Assembly: GCA_025963725.1 (NCBI GenBank)
Contig: JAOQAE010000002.1
Coordinates: 819,221 to 883,220 of the forward strand
Direction of reading: 5' to 3'
Length of the DNA stretch: 64,000 nucleotides
Origin: Bacteroidota bacterium
Lineage (GTDB): Bacteria > Bacteroidota > Bacteroidia > 2-12-FULL-35-15
Part shown: positions 9,775 through 20,200 of the stretch, piece after piece
How the letters are laid out: each line of letters begins with the position of its first letter
Position numbering within the stretch: the stretch's first letter is position 1
Position numbers and translations under genes: made by a program
The notes under the pieces: generated by a model
The model's database searches: none
The model's input: the letters and a program-made list of their open reading frames with translations, nothing else
What the model was told of the DNA's origin: nothing

Positions 9775-9782
9775 TATATTTG
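9775..9782 (+). promoter_or_regulatory. Bacteroidota -7 box (TAnnTTTG) before the BREX operon
   Basis: TATATTTG fits the TAnnTTTG consensus exactly and lies 29 bases before the start of the XRE regulator gene. No convincing -33 TTTG sits at the usual spacing, so the promoter may depend on an activator. Confidence 0.45.
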
Positions 9783-9784
9783 CC

Positions 9785-9805
9785 AATATTTGACAAGTCA
9801 ATATT
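9785..9805. promoter_or_regulatory. Palindromic operator candidate
   Basis: TTGAC-AA-GTCAA (9790-9801) is a perfect inverted repeat, extended by AATAT on the left and ATATT on the right with a one-base bulge. It overlaps the expected transcription start just downstream of the TAnnTTTG box and ends about six bases before the XRE gene, as expected for an autoregulated HTH repressor. Confidence 0.5.
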
Positions 9806-9811
9806 AAAACG

Positions 9812-10159
9812 ATGAAAAGTCAATTTGGTGAGAGAGTAAGGACACTCAGGGAGCAGCAAAATTTGTATTTGCGGCAGGTTGCACCATTGCTTGAAATGGA
9901 CACGGCTCAACTGAGTAAAATTGAAAAAGGGTTGCGGCAACTCAAACGCGAACAGATTCCCATTATTGCATATATACTCAAAGCCAGTAGTGATGAATTA
10001 ATGACACTTTGGTTAGCTGACCAAATTTATGCAGTGGTGAAAGATGAGAAGCTGGCAAATGAAGCAATGCAGGTGGCAGAGAAAAACATCAACCAAAAAA
10101 ACGCAAGAAGTAAGAACGATGAGCACCTACCCAATAAAGGATCTTTCAATAACTGCTGA
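9812..10159 (+). CDS. XRE-family HTH regulator of the BREX operon
   Basis: This 115-residue cytoplasmic DNA-binding protein has a Cro/C1-type helix-turn-helix in about residues 5-60 (GERVRTLREQQNLYLRQVA, then DTAQLSKIEKGLRQ). The short C-terminal tail is Lys/Asn-rich and unstructured. Its 3' end overlaps the start of the BrxF-like gene by about 40 bases in another frame, tying it to the BREX operon. A palindrome at 9785-9805 is the natural operator candidate. The likely job is limiting BREX expression, inferred from position; HTH regulators upstream of defence operons often do this. Confidence 0.85.
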   Translation: MKSQFGERVRTLREQQNLYLRQVAPLLEMDTAQLSKIEKGLRQLKREQIPIIAYILKASSDELMTLWLADQIYAVVKDEKLANEAMQVAEKNINQKNARSKNDEHLPNKGSFNNC

Positions 10160-10595
10160 ACGCTATAAGCTTTACACTCTAATGTGTAATTCTAATGAAT
10201 TAGCTGATAAAATCGCTTTTGTCAAATCTCAAAATATTAATGTCATTAACATAGGTAAAGAACTCGCAGCTTACATTGATGGCTTGGACGATTTTCGCTA
10301 CTTAAATATTGATGTGTACGACTTTACTAAAAAGTTGTTAGACAAACACAAATCGAAAATCAATGGTGAAGGTAATGATGTGGTAGCTATTTACAATTTG
10401 GGGATTCTTATGGAGCCTGCACTTGAATTAAATGCTGTGCAGCTATTTAAGGAATTTTCAAAATCAACATCTCTAATTATTATCTGGGATAATCAATCAG
10501 ATATTCCTGATAGATTAGACTGGCCAACACAAAAGCAAAAATTCTTTCTTGACTTTTCAGATACACAATTAAAAAAACTTCAATATGCAATATAA
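10119..10595 (+). CDS. brxF: BrxF-like BREX type 3 protein, P-loop not recognisable
   Basis: The 158-residue product starts at ATG 10119; the longer upstream frame lies inside the regulator gene and looks spurious. It sits in the first BREX type 3 position, directly before brxC, overlapping it by 11 bases. VVAIYNLGILMEPALELNAVQLF followed by LIIIWDN resembles the Walker B-like strand and later strand of BrxF P-loop proteins. I find no GxxxxGK[ST] Walker A motif near the N-terminus (YKLYTLMCNSNELADK). It is therefore a diverged, possibly non-ATP-binding BrxF, or an analogue in the same slot. The assignment leans on position as much as sequence. Confidence 0.6.
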   Translation: MSTYPIKDLSITAERYKLYTLMCNSNELADKIAFVKSQNINVINIGKELAAYIDGLDDFRYLNIDVYDFTKKLLDKHKSKINGEGNDVVAIYNLGILMEPALELNAVQLFKEFSKSTSLIIIWDNQSDIPDRLDWPTQKQKFFLDFSDTQLKKLQYAI

Positions 10596-13500
10596 GGAGC
10601 TCATTCAATTTGAACCTATTACTACAGTTGTTCAATTAATAAACGCTGCTGAAAAGACTGTAGCTGAGGACCTGGTTAAAACTTTTGTTTTCTCCAAGAA
10701 GATGCAAGAGGATTTAAAAGAAATGATAGTAAAAAATCTATCAACTAATCCTTCATCCGAAACTAAAGGGATTCAGATAGTGGGTAATTATGGAACGGGT
10801 AAATCTCACTTGATGGCGTTAGTTTCAGCTATTGCTGAAAATGAAGACTTACTAAAACAACTTCAAAATGAAGACTTGAAAACCAGTTTAAAATCATTTG
10901 CCGGAAAATATAAAGTATTAAGGTTTGACCTGAGTGCAAATTTGCCCTTAAACGAAATCCTGGAGGCATACATAAACAGATACCTCGCGGGCATAAAGGT
11001 TTCATTCGAATGCGAGCCAAATCCAAAATTTGGATGGAAGGAGCAACTGAAAGCTCTGATGGCTGCTTTTGAAGAAAAGTATCCTAAGCACCATTTTTTA
11101 ATTGTGATAGATGAGATGCTCAATTACCTAAAAGGCAGAAAAGCACAGGAACTATATAATGACTTACAAGTGTTGCAAGCGTTTGGTGAAGCATGTGATA
11201 ACTCAAGATTTAAATTCATGTTTGGTGTTCAGGAGTTACTTTATCGTTCCCCTGAATTTCAATTTCAGGCAAGTATATTACAAAGAGTTGAAGACAGGTA
11301 TGCAGACCTGATCATCACAAAGGAGGATGTGGCATACGTTGTAAAAGAAAGATTATTAAAAAAAGACATCCATCAAAAAGCAAAAATCAGGGAGCATCTA
11401 TTAAAGTTTGTGCATTTGTTTGAAGGGATCAATACAAACCTGAATGAGTTTATCGATTTGTTCCCGGTTCACCCAAACTATGTTAGCTATTTTGAAAAAA
11501 TTAGACATGGAAAAAGCCAACGGGAAATATTAAAAGTACTATCCGTAAAGTTTGAGAATATTTTAGAAAAAGAAGTGCCAACTAACAATCCCGGGCTTAT
11601 TACCTATGATACGTATTGGCCTGATTTGGCGAGCAATCCATCTATGCTTACCATCCCCGACATTCGTTCTGTAAGGGACAAAATGGAAAACATTTACGGC
11701 TTAATAGATAATCATTTTACGGGAGCAAGAGCAAACCGCAAAGATGTTGCCATTAGTATTGCAAATGCTTTGGCTATCACCATTCTTTGTGATGATTTGA
11801 ATAAACGAAACGGTGCAAGTGCCAACAGCTTAAAGGAAGATTTATGTGTTACAATAAAAGGAATTGATACACCTGAATTTCTTTTGGATGCCATTGATAG
11901 TTCAGCCAAACAATTAGTAAAAGCTACATCTGGTCAATACATTGAACAGGATGAAATAAGTTCAAACTATTATATCCGGGAAGAAACCGGACCAAATATT
12001 CTTCAAACGATAAAAAACTATGCGGAAGAGGTTATTAAAAAAGATATTGACCAAGCCGACCAGTACTATTTCGACTTCCTGCAATATGTGTTAGAAATAC
12101 AGCAGGATTCTTATCGTTCTGGTTTTAAAATATGGGAACATTCAATAGAATGGATTGATAAAAAAAGTTTCCGTTTAGGGTATATCTTTTTCGGTAATCC
12201 TAATGAAAGAAGTACAACAGAACCTATTCAGCAATACTATATTTTCTTCTGCCCACTGTTTAATTCCATTAACAGAAACGATTCAGAAGATGAGGTATAT
12301 TTTGATGTGGCTGGTTTATCGGGTGAATTTAAAGATGTGATTTGTTTGTATGGAGCAGCAAAAGCCTTATTTGGCAATGCATCAACGCTGCAAAAACCAT
12401 TATTCAGCCAGCACATTGAGGATTTTCAACGTAAAGCCATTGCACTTTTTGATAAAGAATATGCCGATAAAACAAATGTAATTTTTAATGGCAAAAGCAA
12501 ACCCCTTAAATCCTTCCCTCTTCCCGGTGAAGGTTCAACCAAAGAAATGATCTTCCGCAGTGTGGCTGCTAAAGTGCTGAACAAAACCTTCAACGACAAA
12601 TACCCACATTACCCCGCCTTTACAGATTTGCTTCAACCTTTGAGTAAAGACAATTTTGACGGCCGTATAAAAGCAGCACTAAAAAAAATTACTGCAACCA
12701 CTCTACCAAATCGTGATGGGGAAGCTATACTAAGCGGATTAGGCTTATGGAGTGGTCAGTCCATAGTTACAGATAATAGTAAATATGCCGGAAACATTCT
12801 TAAAAAACTAAAAGAGGCTGGCGAGGGCGCTGTATTAAACAAATCCGATATCCTCTATCCTCATTATGCAGCGGCTAACTTATGGTACTCAAAAGAATTT
12901 AATATCGATTACCAGTTGGAGTTTATCGTATTGGCTGCATTATCATACAAAGGGGATATTGAGGTTACTTGGTCCGGAAGCAAAAACCTTTCTGCCACCA
13001 ATATTGAAACGGTGCTCTCTCTTTCAGAGGAAGAGTATTTCACTTTCCAGCATATCAAGCAGCCGCAAGGCATTCCGGTTAAGCATTTGAAAGCACTATT
13101 CACATGTCTTGGTTTACCTGATTATACTTCCGAACTGGATAAGCCAGAAACAATCAGCAAAATTATTACGGAAGCAAAAACAAAAGCTGAAAGGGTAGTT
13201 AAAACAAAAGCCATAGTGGTACAAGGATTAAAATGTCGAAATGTGCCTTTACTCAATGATGATGATAGTGCCAAAATGAAAACCGAATTGGAGGCGTTAG
13301 GTACGCTGCTCGATAGCATCCAGTCTTACAATTCTTATGGTAAACTCAAAGCCTTCAAATTCACAGAAGAAGAACTGACTAAAACCTTTAAAGCATACCC
13401 ATATTGCGACCTGGTAGATAAGCTAAAAGAAAAGGCAGAGAAGTTTGAACGAATGGTAAGTTATCTCTACACGGCATTGTCTTATGTAGTAGAAGCGGAA

Positions 13501-14250
13501 AAACCACTTTTTGATGAAATGAAATCGGCAATTGACAAGTTACCTCAGATCGTAACGTCTCAGGTTCCTGCCGAAACCACACAATACACATCACTGCTTA
13601 ATTCACAGATTGACCGGTATGCTGATTATTATCTAAACCAATATACCCGTTGCCGTTTAACAAAGCAGGATGATCTGGCGAAAGTGAGAATATTAGGAAG
13701 TGAGAAAAAACGCATCTGCGACATCATCAAAGATTCGGAGTTCATAACTGCTACAGAATACCAAAACTGGGTAAACAGCATCACTTCATTGCGTGAAGCA
13801 GATTCATCTCTAACAAAGCCTAAAGTACTTCTTGAGCCTTACCATGATTTTAATCCACGGGAGTATTACGGCAAGGCTACGTTCAATATCCATCAGTTGG
13901 AAGAGCAGTTGGATAGCATTCTGGAAAAATGGACCACTGCCATGCGTTCAGTATTCAAAGACCCATCCGTGCAGGAGAACATGGATATCCTGAATACCAG
14001 TGACAAGCAATTAGTAGACGATTTCAGAACTGGCAAGGTGGAACTAACCGCCGATAATGCAACAAGGCTTAGGAATTTAATAGCTCAGTTTGCACAGGGT
14101 ATTGATAAAGTGGAAATAACTATGGAAGATATACGCAAGCAATTGAGCAAGCCATTAACGCCACAAGAAGCCATTGACACGTTGACCAGCTACATTGATG
14201 GCTTGTGTGCCGGCAAGGAAAGAAACAAGGTTCGTATCATCATCAAGTAA
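10585..14250 (+). CDS. brxC: BREX ATPase BrxC (PglY-like)
   Basis: This 1221-residue cytoplasmic AAA-like ATPase is the core of BREX, thought to act in the complex that distinguishes and blocks phage DNA. Walker A is GNYGTGKSH at about residues 67-75 and the Walker B-like strand is FLIVIDEMLNYL near 170-181. The remainder is long and mostly helical, with predicted coiled coils toward the C-terminus (about 1030-1200), matching the 1,100-1,250 residue size of BrxC. It overlaps the BrxF-like gene and is followed after six bases by the methyltransferase gene. The sequence is intact, with no frameshift. Confidence 0.88.
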   Translation: MQYKELIQFEPITTVVQLINAAEKTVAEDLVKTFVFSKKMQEDLKEMIVKNLSTNPSSETKGIQIVGNYGTGKSHLMALVSAIAENEDLLKQLQNEDLKTSLKSFAGKYKVLRFDLSANLPLNEILEAYINRYLAGIKVSFECEPNPKFGWKEQLKALMAAFEEKYPKHHFLIVIDEMLNYLKGRKAQELYNDLQVLQAFGEACDNSRFKFMFGVQELLYRSPEFQFQASILQRVEDRYADLIITKEDVAYVVKERLLKKDIHQKAKIREHLLKFVHLFEGINTNLNEFIDLFPVHPNYVSYFEKIRHGKSQREILKVLSVKFENILEKEVPTNNPGLITYDTYWPDLASNPSMLTIPDIRSVRDKMENIYGLIDNHFTGARANRKDVAISIANALAITILCDDLNKRNGASANSLKEDLCVTIKGIDTPEFLLDAIDSSAKQLVKATSGQYIEQDEISSNYYIREETGPNILQTIKNYAEEVIKKDIDQADQYYFDFLQYVLEIQQDSYRSGFKIWEHSIEWIDKKSFRLGYIFFGNPNERSTTEPIQQYYIFFCPLFNSINRNDSEDEVYFDVAGLSGEFKDVICLYGAAKALFGNASTLQKPLFSQHIEDFQRKAIALFDKEYADKTNVIFNGKSKPLKSFPLPGEGSTKEMIFRSVAAKVLNKTFNDKYPHYPAFTDLLQPLSKDNFDGRIKAALKKITATTLPNRDGEAILSGLGLWSGQSIVTDNSKYAGNILKKLKEAGEGAVLNKSDILYPHYAAANLWYSKEFNIDYQLEFIVLAALSYKGDIEVTWSGSKNLSATNIETVLSLSEEEYFTFQHIKQPQGIPVKHLKALFTCLGLPDYTSELDKPETISKIITEAKTKAERVVKTKAIVVQGLKCRNVPLLNDDDSAKMKTELEALGTLLDSIQSYNSYGKLKAFKFTEEELTKTFKAYPYCDLVDKLKEKAEKFERMVSYLYTALSYVVEAEKPLFDEMKSAIDKLPQIVTSQVPAETTQYTSLLNSQIDRYADYYLNQYTRCRLTKQDDLAKVRILGSEKKRICDIIKDSEFITATEYQNWVNSITSLREADSSLTKPKVLLEPYHDFNPREYYGKATFNIHQLEEQLDSILEKWTTAMRSVFKDPSVQENMDILNTSDKQLVDDFRTGKVELTADNATRLRNLIAQFAQGIDKVEITMEDIRKQLSKPLTPQEAIDTLTSYIDGLCAGKERNKVRIIIK

Positions 14251-14256
14251 AGCAGT

Positions 14257-16878
14257 ATGAGCAATCAAGAAAAAATAATATGCCTCGGCAAAGAGTTTAA
14301 CTCCGAAGAAGAACGCAGGGAATACTACCGTACTAAACTGCGTAGCAAACTGCCGGAGCTAAAGAAAATAGAGGGTTTCCCTATTGGGGAAGATGAGGAT
14401 ATTATCAACCTGAGCGACCCGCCATATTACACTGCCTGCCCTAATCCTTGGCTGAATGATTTTGTAGCTGAATGGGAAAAGGAGAAAGAGAATTATAAGG
14501 ATAGGAAAAAGGAATTTCATGTTGAGGGGCCTTATGCAATAGATGTTATAGAAGGTAAAAACCATCCATTGTACAATGCTCATAGCTATCATACAAAGGT
14601 TCCGCATGCGGTTATAATGCGATATCTCCTGCACTATACACAGCCAGGCGACATAATTTATGACGGCTTTTCAGGCACAGGAATGAGTGGAGTTGCAGCC
14701 AAATCTGTTAATAATCCCGAAATTGAGTTCAGATTGAAAATCGAAAAAGAATGGTCTGAATTATTTGAGTCTAAGCCAGTTTGGGGCAAAAGAAATGCAA
14801 TAATTTCAGACTTATCACCTATAGCGTCATTCATTGGATATAATTACAATAAGGGTGTAGATAATTCTGATTTTATTGATGCATCGACTAAAATATTGAA
14901 GGAAGTAGAAGCTGAGTTTGGATGGATGTATCAAACTAAGGTTGGTAAAAGCCTGTATAAGATAAATTATATTGTATGGTCCGATTTTATAAAATGTCCG
15001 AATTGCAATCACGCTCTTTGCTATTGGGATGAGGGGATTGATTATGACAACAATGTTGTTTATGAAAAATTTCATTGTTCTAAATGCAATTATCTAATAC
15101 ACAAGGACAAACTCGATAAATATCAAGAGACCATTTACGACAATAGTATTAAAGAAACAATTTATCGCACCAAACAAATGCCAGTATTGATTAATTATAG
15201 CATTGGAAAAAAACGATATGAGAAACGGCCAGATGAATTTGATTTAGATATTATAGCAAGAATAAATGCCCTTGAAATTACATCTTTTATACCTTCAAAA
15301 AGACTACCCGAAGGCGGTGAAACTAGAAGGAATGATAAGCATGGATTTACACATACGCATCATTTTTATACACGAAGAAATCTGATTATTTTAAGTTCGA
15401 TTTTTGAAAAAATAAATAAAAAGCCAATAAATGGACGGCTAAAATTATTTTTATTGAATTGGTTTAATTCAAGTCAAAGTAGATTGACAATTTTTAATCG
15501 ATACGCACCAAATCATAACAGACATGTTGGGCCACTTGCCAATACATTGTACATCAGTTATACACCTACAGAAATTTCACCATTCTATTTCGTGGAATCA
15601 AAAATTAAGGACAACAATTTGAATTTGGTTGATTATTCACATTTTGTTCAACAAATATCTTCAGCAACCGATTTGAGAAACCTTTCAAGTGATTCAATAG
15701 ATTACATTTTTACTGATCCTCCTTTCGGTGCTAACATTATGTATTCAGAACTTAATGCGCCTTTAGAATCATGGATTAAAATATTTACTAACAACAAAGA
15801 AGAAGCAATTGAGAATAAAAGTCAGAGTAAAGGGAAGTATGAATATCAAGTTTTAATGGAGGAATGCTTTAAGGAATATTATAGAGTTTTAAAGCCAGGT
15901 AAATGGATGACGGTAGAATTTAGCAATACGAGCGCAGCAATATGGAATGCATTGAATATTGCTTTACAAAAAGCAGGATTCGTAATTGCATCCATTAATG
16001 CACTTAATAAAGGCAGAGGTGGCTTACATGGTATTATTGGAATAATCGCAGTGAATCAGGATCTAGCAATTAGTTGTTATAAGCCTTCAAGCAAATTCGA
16101 GGAGACATTCATTTCAAATAGTGGAGATATAACTGTATGGGATTTTTTAATTGAACATTTAAATCATCTGCCGGTCCATATCAAATTGGACAGAAGAACA
16201 ACTTCAATTTTGGAGAGAAGTCCCAAAATTTTATTTGACCGCCTCATTACTTTTTACTTGATGCGGGGCTTGCCAGTTCCGATAGATGCCAAAGATTTTC
16301 AAGAAGGATTAAAGCAAAAATTTATTGAAAGAGATGGAATGTACTTCACAGCAGAACAAGCGGCCGAATATGATGAGAAAAAAGCCAAATCGCCAAATTT
16401 TGTGCAGCTTGCACTGATTGTTACAAACGAGAGTGATGCTATTGAATGGCTAAAAGACAGACTGCGAAAGAAGAAAGAAAGATACAATGAAATAATGCCT
16501 GATTTCCGTATTGCAACCCAGTCACTTCGCAAGGGAGATACTTTACCGGAATTACAGGATATACTCAGTGAAAGCTTTATACAAGAAGCCGATGGCAAAT
16601 GGCGAACTCCGGATCCTAATGAAGCGAAAGACAGGGAAGCATTGCGTATCAAAGTATTATTAAAAGAGTTCACTGGATATGTTACAGCAATCAACCAACC
16701 TAAAGCAAAAAAACTTAAAGAAGTTCGGGTAGAAGCACTTCGTGCTGGATTCAAAAACTGTTGGGAACAAAAAGATTTCAAAACCATCGTAATCCTTGGT
16801 GATATGATTCCGCAAAATATTTTGTTAGAAGATGAGCAGTTGCTGATGTATTATGATATAGCTAAAGACAGAGTTTAA
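14257..16878 (+). CDS. pglXI: BREX type 3 adenine-specific DNA methyltransferase PglXI
   Basis: This 873-residue enzyme is expected to methylate adenine in the host's BREX site, marking self DNA. The SAM-binding motif DGFSGTGMSG is at about residues 135-144. The catalytic motif is DPPFG near 487-491, and between them is a four-cysteine zinc finger (CPNC about 248-251, CSKC about 275-278). The motif order (SAM site first, DPPF after a long insert with zinc finger) and the size fit the PglXI methylase that defines BREX type 3. The C-terminal 200 residues are helical and charged. The next gene begins two bases after its stop. Confidence 0.88.
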   Translation: MSNQEKIICLGKEFNSEEERREYYRTKLRSKLPELKKIEGFPIGEDEDIINLSDPPYYTACPNPWLNDFVAEWEKEKENYKDRKKEFHVEGPYAIDVIEGKNHPLYNAHSYHTKVPHAVIMRYLLHYTQPGDIIYDGFSGTGMSGVAAKSVNNPEIEFRLKIEKEWSELFESKPVWGKRNAIISDLSPIASFIGYNYNKGVDNSDFIDASTKILKEVEAEFGWMYQTKVGKSLYKINYIVWSDFIKCPNCNHALCYWDEGIDYDNNVVYEKFHCSKCNYLIHKDKLDKYQETIYDNSIKETIYRTKQMPVLINYSIGKKRYEKRPDEFDLDIIARINALEITSFIPSKRLPEGGETRRNDKHGFTHTHHFYTRRNLIILSSIFEKINKKPINGRLKLFLLNWFNSSQSRLTIFNRYAPNHNRHVGPLANTLYISYTPTEISPFYFVESKIKDNNLNLVDYSHFVQQISSATDLRNLSSDSIDYIFTDPPFGANIMYSELNAPLESWIKIFTNNKEEAIENKSQSKGKYEYQVLMEECFKEYYRVLKPGKWMTVEFSNTSAAIWNALNIALQKAGFVIASINALNKGRGGLHGIIGIIAVNQDLAISCYKPSSKFEETFISNSGDITVWDFLIEHLNHLPVHIKLDRRTTSILERSPKILFDRLITFYLMRGLPVPIDAKDFQEGLKQKFIERDGMYFTAEQAAEYDEKKAKSPNFVQLALIVTNESDAIEWLKDRLRKKKERYNEIMPDFRIATQSLRKGDTLPELQDILSESFIQEADGKWRTPDPNEAKDREALRIKVLLKEFTGYVTAINQPKAKKLKEVRVEALRAGFKNCWEQKDFKTIVILGDMIPQNILLEDEQLLMYYDIAKDRV

Positions 16879-16880
16879 AA

Positions 16881-17204
16881 TTGGAGTGCATTTTATATAG
16901 AGCAGTTACACAGCGGGAATATGACGATATCATTGCCCAGGGCAATCGTTTTAGGTGTACTGAAAGATCTCTAGAGGCTAAACAGTTTGCTACCTCTGAG
17001 CATTGTGGACACTACTATGGTCGGGAGATAGTGATGCGAATAGACAAGGTGCATTATATTTTAGTGCAGGTAGTGTTGAATACCCAATATTTCTGTAAGG
17101 ATGTAATGAGATTAGATGATTGTGATGCAGTAAGTATTGATAAAAAATTTCTAGACAACTTTAACGGAGCAATCATTCACCTAACTGCTGTAAATCTGAA
17201 CTAA
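16881..17204 (+). CDS. Small ADP-ribosyltransferase-fold-like protein inside the BREX operon
   Basis: This 107-residue protein starts at TTG 16881, two bases after pglXI, and ends three bases before brxHII, so it is translated within the operon. LYRAVTQREYDDIIAQG, then SLEAKQFATS and HYYG, then a YILVQVVLN strand follow the order seen in small ART-fold proteins: a first strand with Arg, a helix, a Lys-containing turn before the strand, and a core strand. The classic H-Y-E or R-S-E triad cannot be fixed by eye. It is not a standard BREX type 3 gene. It could be an effector, a modifier of BREX components, or a decoy target; the function is unknown. Confidence 0.6.
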   Translation: MECILYRAVTQREYDDIIAQGNRFRCTERSLEAKQFATSEHCGHYYGREIVMRIDKVHYILVQVVLNTQYFCKDVMRLDDCDAVSIDKKFLDNFNGAIIHLTAVNLN

Positions 17205-17207
17205 AGA

Positions 17208-20200
17208 ATGAAAATAATTGCACAAATACGGCTAAAGCAAAGTTCAGAAGGAGGACGGAAAAACCCTGTTTACTCAGGGTATAGACCTACTTTCAGGTGC
17301 GAAGGAAATAAAGTATCTGATTGTGTAATAACCATTTTGAAAGGACATAGCATCAAGCCGGGTGAAGAGGGAAAGGTTGAAATTAAAATCCTGCATCCTA
17401 AAAAAATAGAAGGAATAACTACGGCTAACCCTTTTAGTATTACAGAAGGTTTGAAAGAAGTGGCAACAGGTATCATTAGCGAAATACAACTCCATCCTTT
17501 TAAAATTGGTGACTTGGTCTTGTATAATAACGAAGATGCAGAAGTTTTGGAATTGAGCAAGATATTTGGAATAGAGAAAGCCCGAATCAAAGTCCTAAAA
17601 AATGGGCAGATACTCGACACCAAAATTGATCAGCTTGAAGAGCAATTTTCGTTATACTCCGATTCCAAAATCAGCTTCCTCGCAATCGCTGCTAAGATAA
17701 AAGGCGAAATAGCTAACCAGTCTATGCTTGCTCCACTGGAAAGCAATATTGTGCCATTGCCACATCAAATTTTAGCCCTTGAAAAAGTGATGGCCGGCCA
17801 GTTTCTGCGTTTTCTTATTGCCGATGAAGTGGGCATGGGTAAAACAATAGAAACTGGCTTGATACTAAAAGAACTCAAGTTAAGAGGCATTGCCAAACGT
17901 ACATTGATAGTTGTTCCAAAATCGGCAATGGGTCAATGGCAACAGGAAATGAAGCGGCATTTTAATGAACTCTTTCATATTTACGATACCGATTACATTA
18001 ATACTCTCAGCCGTACATTTTCAAGGCTCGAGATGGACAATGAAATAAACCTCTTCACTCAGCACAATCAGATTATTGTTTCAATGGATGCCTTAAAGCC
18101 CATTGAAACACGTCAGGGCTGGAGCAGACAAAAAGTTGACGAACATAACCGTTATCGCATACAAAGTGTGTTGGAAGCTGAGTTCGATTTGTTGGTAATT
18201 GATGAGTGCCACAAAGTGGGTGGCAGCAGTACACAGGTTGGTCGTTTTCAGATGGCCGATGTATTATGTAATGCCATTCCCAATGTGCTATTACTTTCGG
18301 CAACTCCACACAGAGGCAAGAGTGACCACTTTAGACGTATTCTGCAATTACTGAATGCGGATGCATTTGCCGGTGAAGGAATGCCATCCATACCCGAGCT
18401 GGAACCTTATGTGGTGAGAACAGAAAAAAGGCAGGCCATAGACTACAATGGCAAAAAGTTATTTAACCAGCGTCATACCTATAAAGTTGAGGTTCCTCTG
18501 GATACGGTCAAACACAAGAAACAAAAATTATTGTATGAAGAAGTAACCACATATGTCGTTGAAGGATTTAATCTGGCACAACAAACAAAAAACAATTCTT
18601 ATGGCTTTGTGATGATCCTTTTCCAACGCATGATGAGCAGTTCTACTCAGGCTATACTGGATGCCATGCAAAAAAGAGCAAACCGGCTTTCGGATGAACG
18701 GCAGGAAGTGAACAAGGAAAACATCATAAGCAACATGGAAGAGTTTGGCTTTGATGGCCAAATGGAGATGGACTTTGAGCAGAAGATTTTTTCTATGGTG
18801 GAAGAAACGCAGGCAAACTACGATACGGAATTAAGTATTCTACAAGGATTGATTCGCAATGCCAAAGACTGTCTTGATCAGGAAACCGATGCAAAAGTAG
18901 AGTACCTGTTAGAAAAACTTGCTGAGATAAAAAGGAAAGAAAACAACCCGGAAACAAAATTCCTAATTTTCACAGAGTTCACCAGTACTCAATTTATGTT
19001 GAAGAAAATTTTGGAGCAAAAGGGTGGATATATCTGCGAAGCCATAAATGGTTCAATGGATTTTGATGAAAGGGTAAATGCCTTGAAACAATTTAAGGAA
19101 GATGCTCAGATACTTATTTGTACCGATGCTGCCGGTGAATCGCTGAACATGCAGTTTGCACATATTGTCATCAATTACGACATGCCTTGGAACCCGATGG
19201 TCCTGGAACAACGCATTGGCCGTGTTGACCGGATCGGCCAGTCCTATGAAGTACAAGCCTTCAACATGATGCTTGATAATTCAGTAGATAAACGGGTATA
19301 TGAAGTTATTGAGGAGAAATTAAATCAAATACTCAATCAATTGGGCATTGATAAAACAGCCGATGTTTTAGACAGCACTTTAGAAAGAGACCAAATCAAC
19401 CGTTTATACCTTACTTCCTTATTAAATCCTGCAAAGTTTGAGCAAGAAAGCAGCAGTTGGTTGGAGGATATTAAATGCAAATTAAGGGATTACAAAAGTA
19501 CAGAAGGTGCTTTGCCTACAATGGATTCCAAAGATATTAAAGCTGAAAAAGTAGATGCGATAAAACATAGTCCATTGCCTAAATGGTTGGAAAACCTGAC
19601 TAAAAATTATTTGCAAACAAAAGGTATTGCCTATAAAAGTTTATTAGACGGTATCAAGTTTAAATTCCCCGGACATAAAGAAGGAGTTTACACGTTTAAT
19701 ATTAAAGAAAGTGTAAACAATCCAATTCCGGAGCCAATTTCATTGCAGCATGAATTTATTCAAAGTATGCTGCTAGATGCTATTCCTTTTACTGAATCTC
19801 AGCAAATTCCGATTGTTAAACTAAAGCAAGGTAATTCAACACCGGGCCAATGGTCACTATGGAATTTGGAAGTAAAAAATCAATTTGAAACGAGCCAAAT
19901 CATTCAACCCATATTCATTTCATCCGAAGGCGAAAACTTTTCTGCCTTTGCTCAAAATATTTGGGATAAGTTGATTCAGGAAAATGATTTTTTTGATTGT
20001 ATAAGTGTATTGACAGTTGACGAATCAAAAAAAATATTTAATGCGATCTCAAAAAAATCTGAGTTGCTGCTTCAAACAAAATACGAAGAGTTTGAAACCA
20101 ACTTATTAGGCAATACTGATAAAATAAAATCGAATAAAGAAAGGTCATTTTCTTTTCAGGAAAAGCAAATGAATAGAATTGGAATTGAAAATATTAAGCA

